In this document: positions 6,548 to 7,178 of the stretch, piece by piece
Layout: the number at the start of each line of letters is the position of its first letter
Position numbering within the stretch: the stretch's first letter is position 1
Source: Gammaproteobacteria bacterium
Lineage (GTDB): Bacteria > Pseudomonadota > Gammaproteobacteria > Granulosicoccales > Granulosicoccaceae
Reading direction: 5' to 3'
Assembly: GCA_003511825.1 (NCBI GenBank)
Contig: DOIU01000351.1
Span: 1 to 7,178 of the forward strand
DNA length: 7,178 nt
Program-made: the position numbers and the translations under genes
Notes under the pieces: model-generated
Seen by the model: only the letters and a program-made list of their open reading frames with translations
Database searches by the model: none
Told to the model about the DNA's origin: nothing

Positions 6548-7178
6548 ATGCTAAAGCGTCTTTTAACCGTAGCCTTGTCCTCAGCCTTTGCCAGCGGCTG
6601 CGGAACCATGGCCAAAGAGGCCACCCGCGTGGTACCCGGCGACGTAGAGGCCAATAGCGGTCACCTTCGTGACTCCAATGGCAATGTGGTGCTCTCGGGT
6701 ACCGGCCAATGCGTTTATAATGGCAGTTGGTCAGAAGCCGACGCCATTAACGTCTGTGAAGGCATTGACGAAACGATTGCCGAAGCGACACCGCCCGCAC
6801 CCGTCGTTGCGCCCATCGTCAACAAGCTGCCAGAAACCACTGCCGCAGAAGTTGAGCCAGCGCCCGTCATCGAAACCGTGGTGCTCAAAAGCCGCGCCTT
6901 GTTCAGCACAGATGCGGATAGCTTGTCTGTCAAAGGCGACAAAGCGATGCAACGCCTGATCGCAAAACTCGGCGACTTTTCAAAAATTGAAAAAGTCGAA
7001 ATCGTCGGATACACCGATGCCAAAGGCAGCGAAACCTATAACCTGGGGCTGTCCAAGCGACGCGCAGATGCGATTAAATCGTACCTGGTCGGCTCTTACA
7101 ATGACGCCGAAATTACAACCATGGGTATGGGCGAAGCAGACCCAAGCGCCTCAAACGACACCGCAGAAGGTTGTAAGC
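6548..7178 (+). CDS. OmpA-family outer-membrane lipoprotein, C-terminus cut by window edge
   Basis: My translation from ATG 6548 gives 210 residues, open to the right edge. Residues 1-17 form a short lipoprotein signal (Lys/Arg then a hydrophobic core), with lipobox ASGC and Cys18 as the likely lipidated residue. Gly at +2 is compatible with outer-membrane sorting. Residues about 38-72 (DSNGNVVLSGTGQC, then GSW, Cys55 and Cys70) resemble a short conserved segment, with Cys, Trp and Gly, seen before the OmpA domain in other proteobacterial OmpA-like proteins. A Pro/Ala/Glu-rich linker spans about 76-110. The peptidoglycan-binding OmpA C-terminal domain starts near 111: LFSTDADSL, GYTDAKG with Asp157 and LSKRRAD with Arg172, the Asp/Arg pair 15 apart that binds diaminopimelate in the family. 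The product probably tethers the outer membrane to peptidoglycan. GGGG at 6536-6539 is a weak ribosome binding site 8 bases before the start. Only the last part of the domain is missing. Confidence 0.9.
   Translation, partial: MLKRLLTVALSSAFASGCGTMAKEATRVVPGDVEANSGHLRDSNGNVVLSGTGQCVYNGSWSEADAINVCEGIDETIAEATPPAPVVAPIVNKLPETTAAEVEPAPVIETVVLKSRALFSTDADSLSVKGDKAMQRLIAKLGDFSKIEKVEIVGYTDAKGSETYNLGLSKRRADAIKSYLVGSYNDAEITTMGMGEADPSASNDTAEGCK

Overview
The window looks like a chromosomal segment of a gammaproteobacterium. The glutathione reductase, UbiA and ComF/GntX-type proteins all read like their Enterobacteria/Pseudomonas-type counterparts, the outer-membrane OmpA-like lipoprotein implies a Gram-negative, and base composition is moderately GC-rich (judged by eye, not computed). 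I see no tRNA, rRNA, CRISPR array, insertion sequence or phage gene. The species cannot be named from this sequence.

Layout. (1) 1-991, minus strand: glutathione reductase (gor), cut by the left edge of the window; 330 residues are visible. (2) 992-1199: intergenic region between the divergent gor and ubiA, with a possible ubiA promoter near 1122-1152. (3) about 1200-2111, plus: ubiA, the membrane 4-hydroxybenzoate polyprenyltransferase of ubiquinone synthesis. (4) 2142-3923 and 3913-5589, plus: two tandem, overlapping, mutually related large GTPases that resemble bacterial dynamin-like proteins; the second has a predicted C-terminal membrane hairpin. (5) 5600-6304, minus: a ComF/GntX-family phosphoribosyltransferase-fold protein, convergent with the GTPases and only 10 bases from the second one. 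(6) 6305-6547: the divergent intergenic region between comF and the last gene, with a cluster of short TATCAG-type repeats and a 12-base AT-rich palindrome. (7) 6548 to the right edge, plus: an OmpA-family lipoprotein, truncated by the window.

How the genes relate. ubiA and the two GTPases run in the same direction with gaps of 30 and -11 bases, so they probably form one transcription unit; the GTPase pair is almost certainly translationally coupled. gor, comF and the OmpA-like gene are separate units.

The least ordinary part is the GTPase pair. Both proteins replace the Gly of the classical G3 motif DxxG with Asp (DTPD and DMPD, each followed by FDS). They also share a second signature, E-[KR]-Y-x-D-x-x-x-W-x-L-L, between G3 and G4. 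This marks them as a distinct GTPase family that works as a pair, plausibly at the inner membrane. Their cellular role cannot be read from the sequence.
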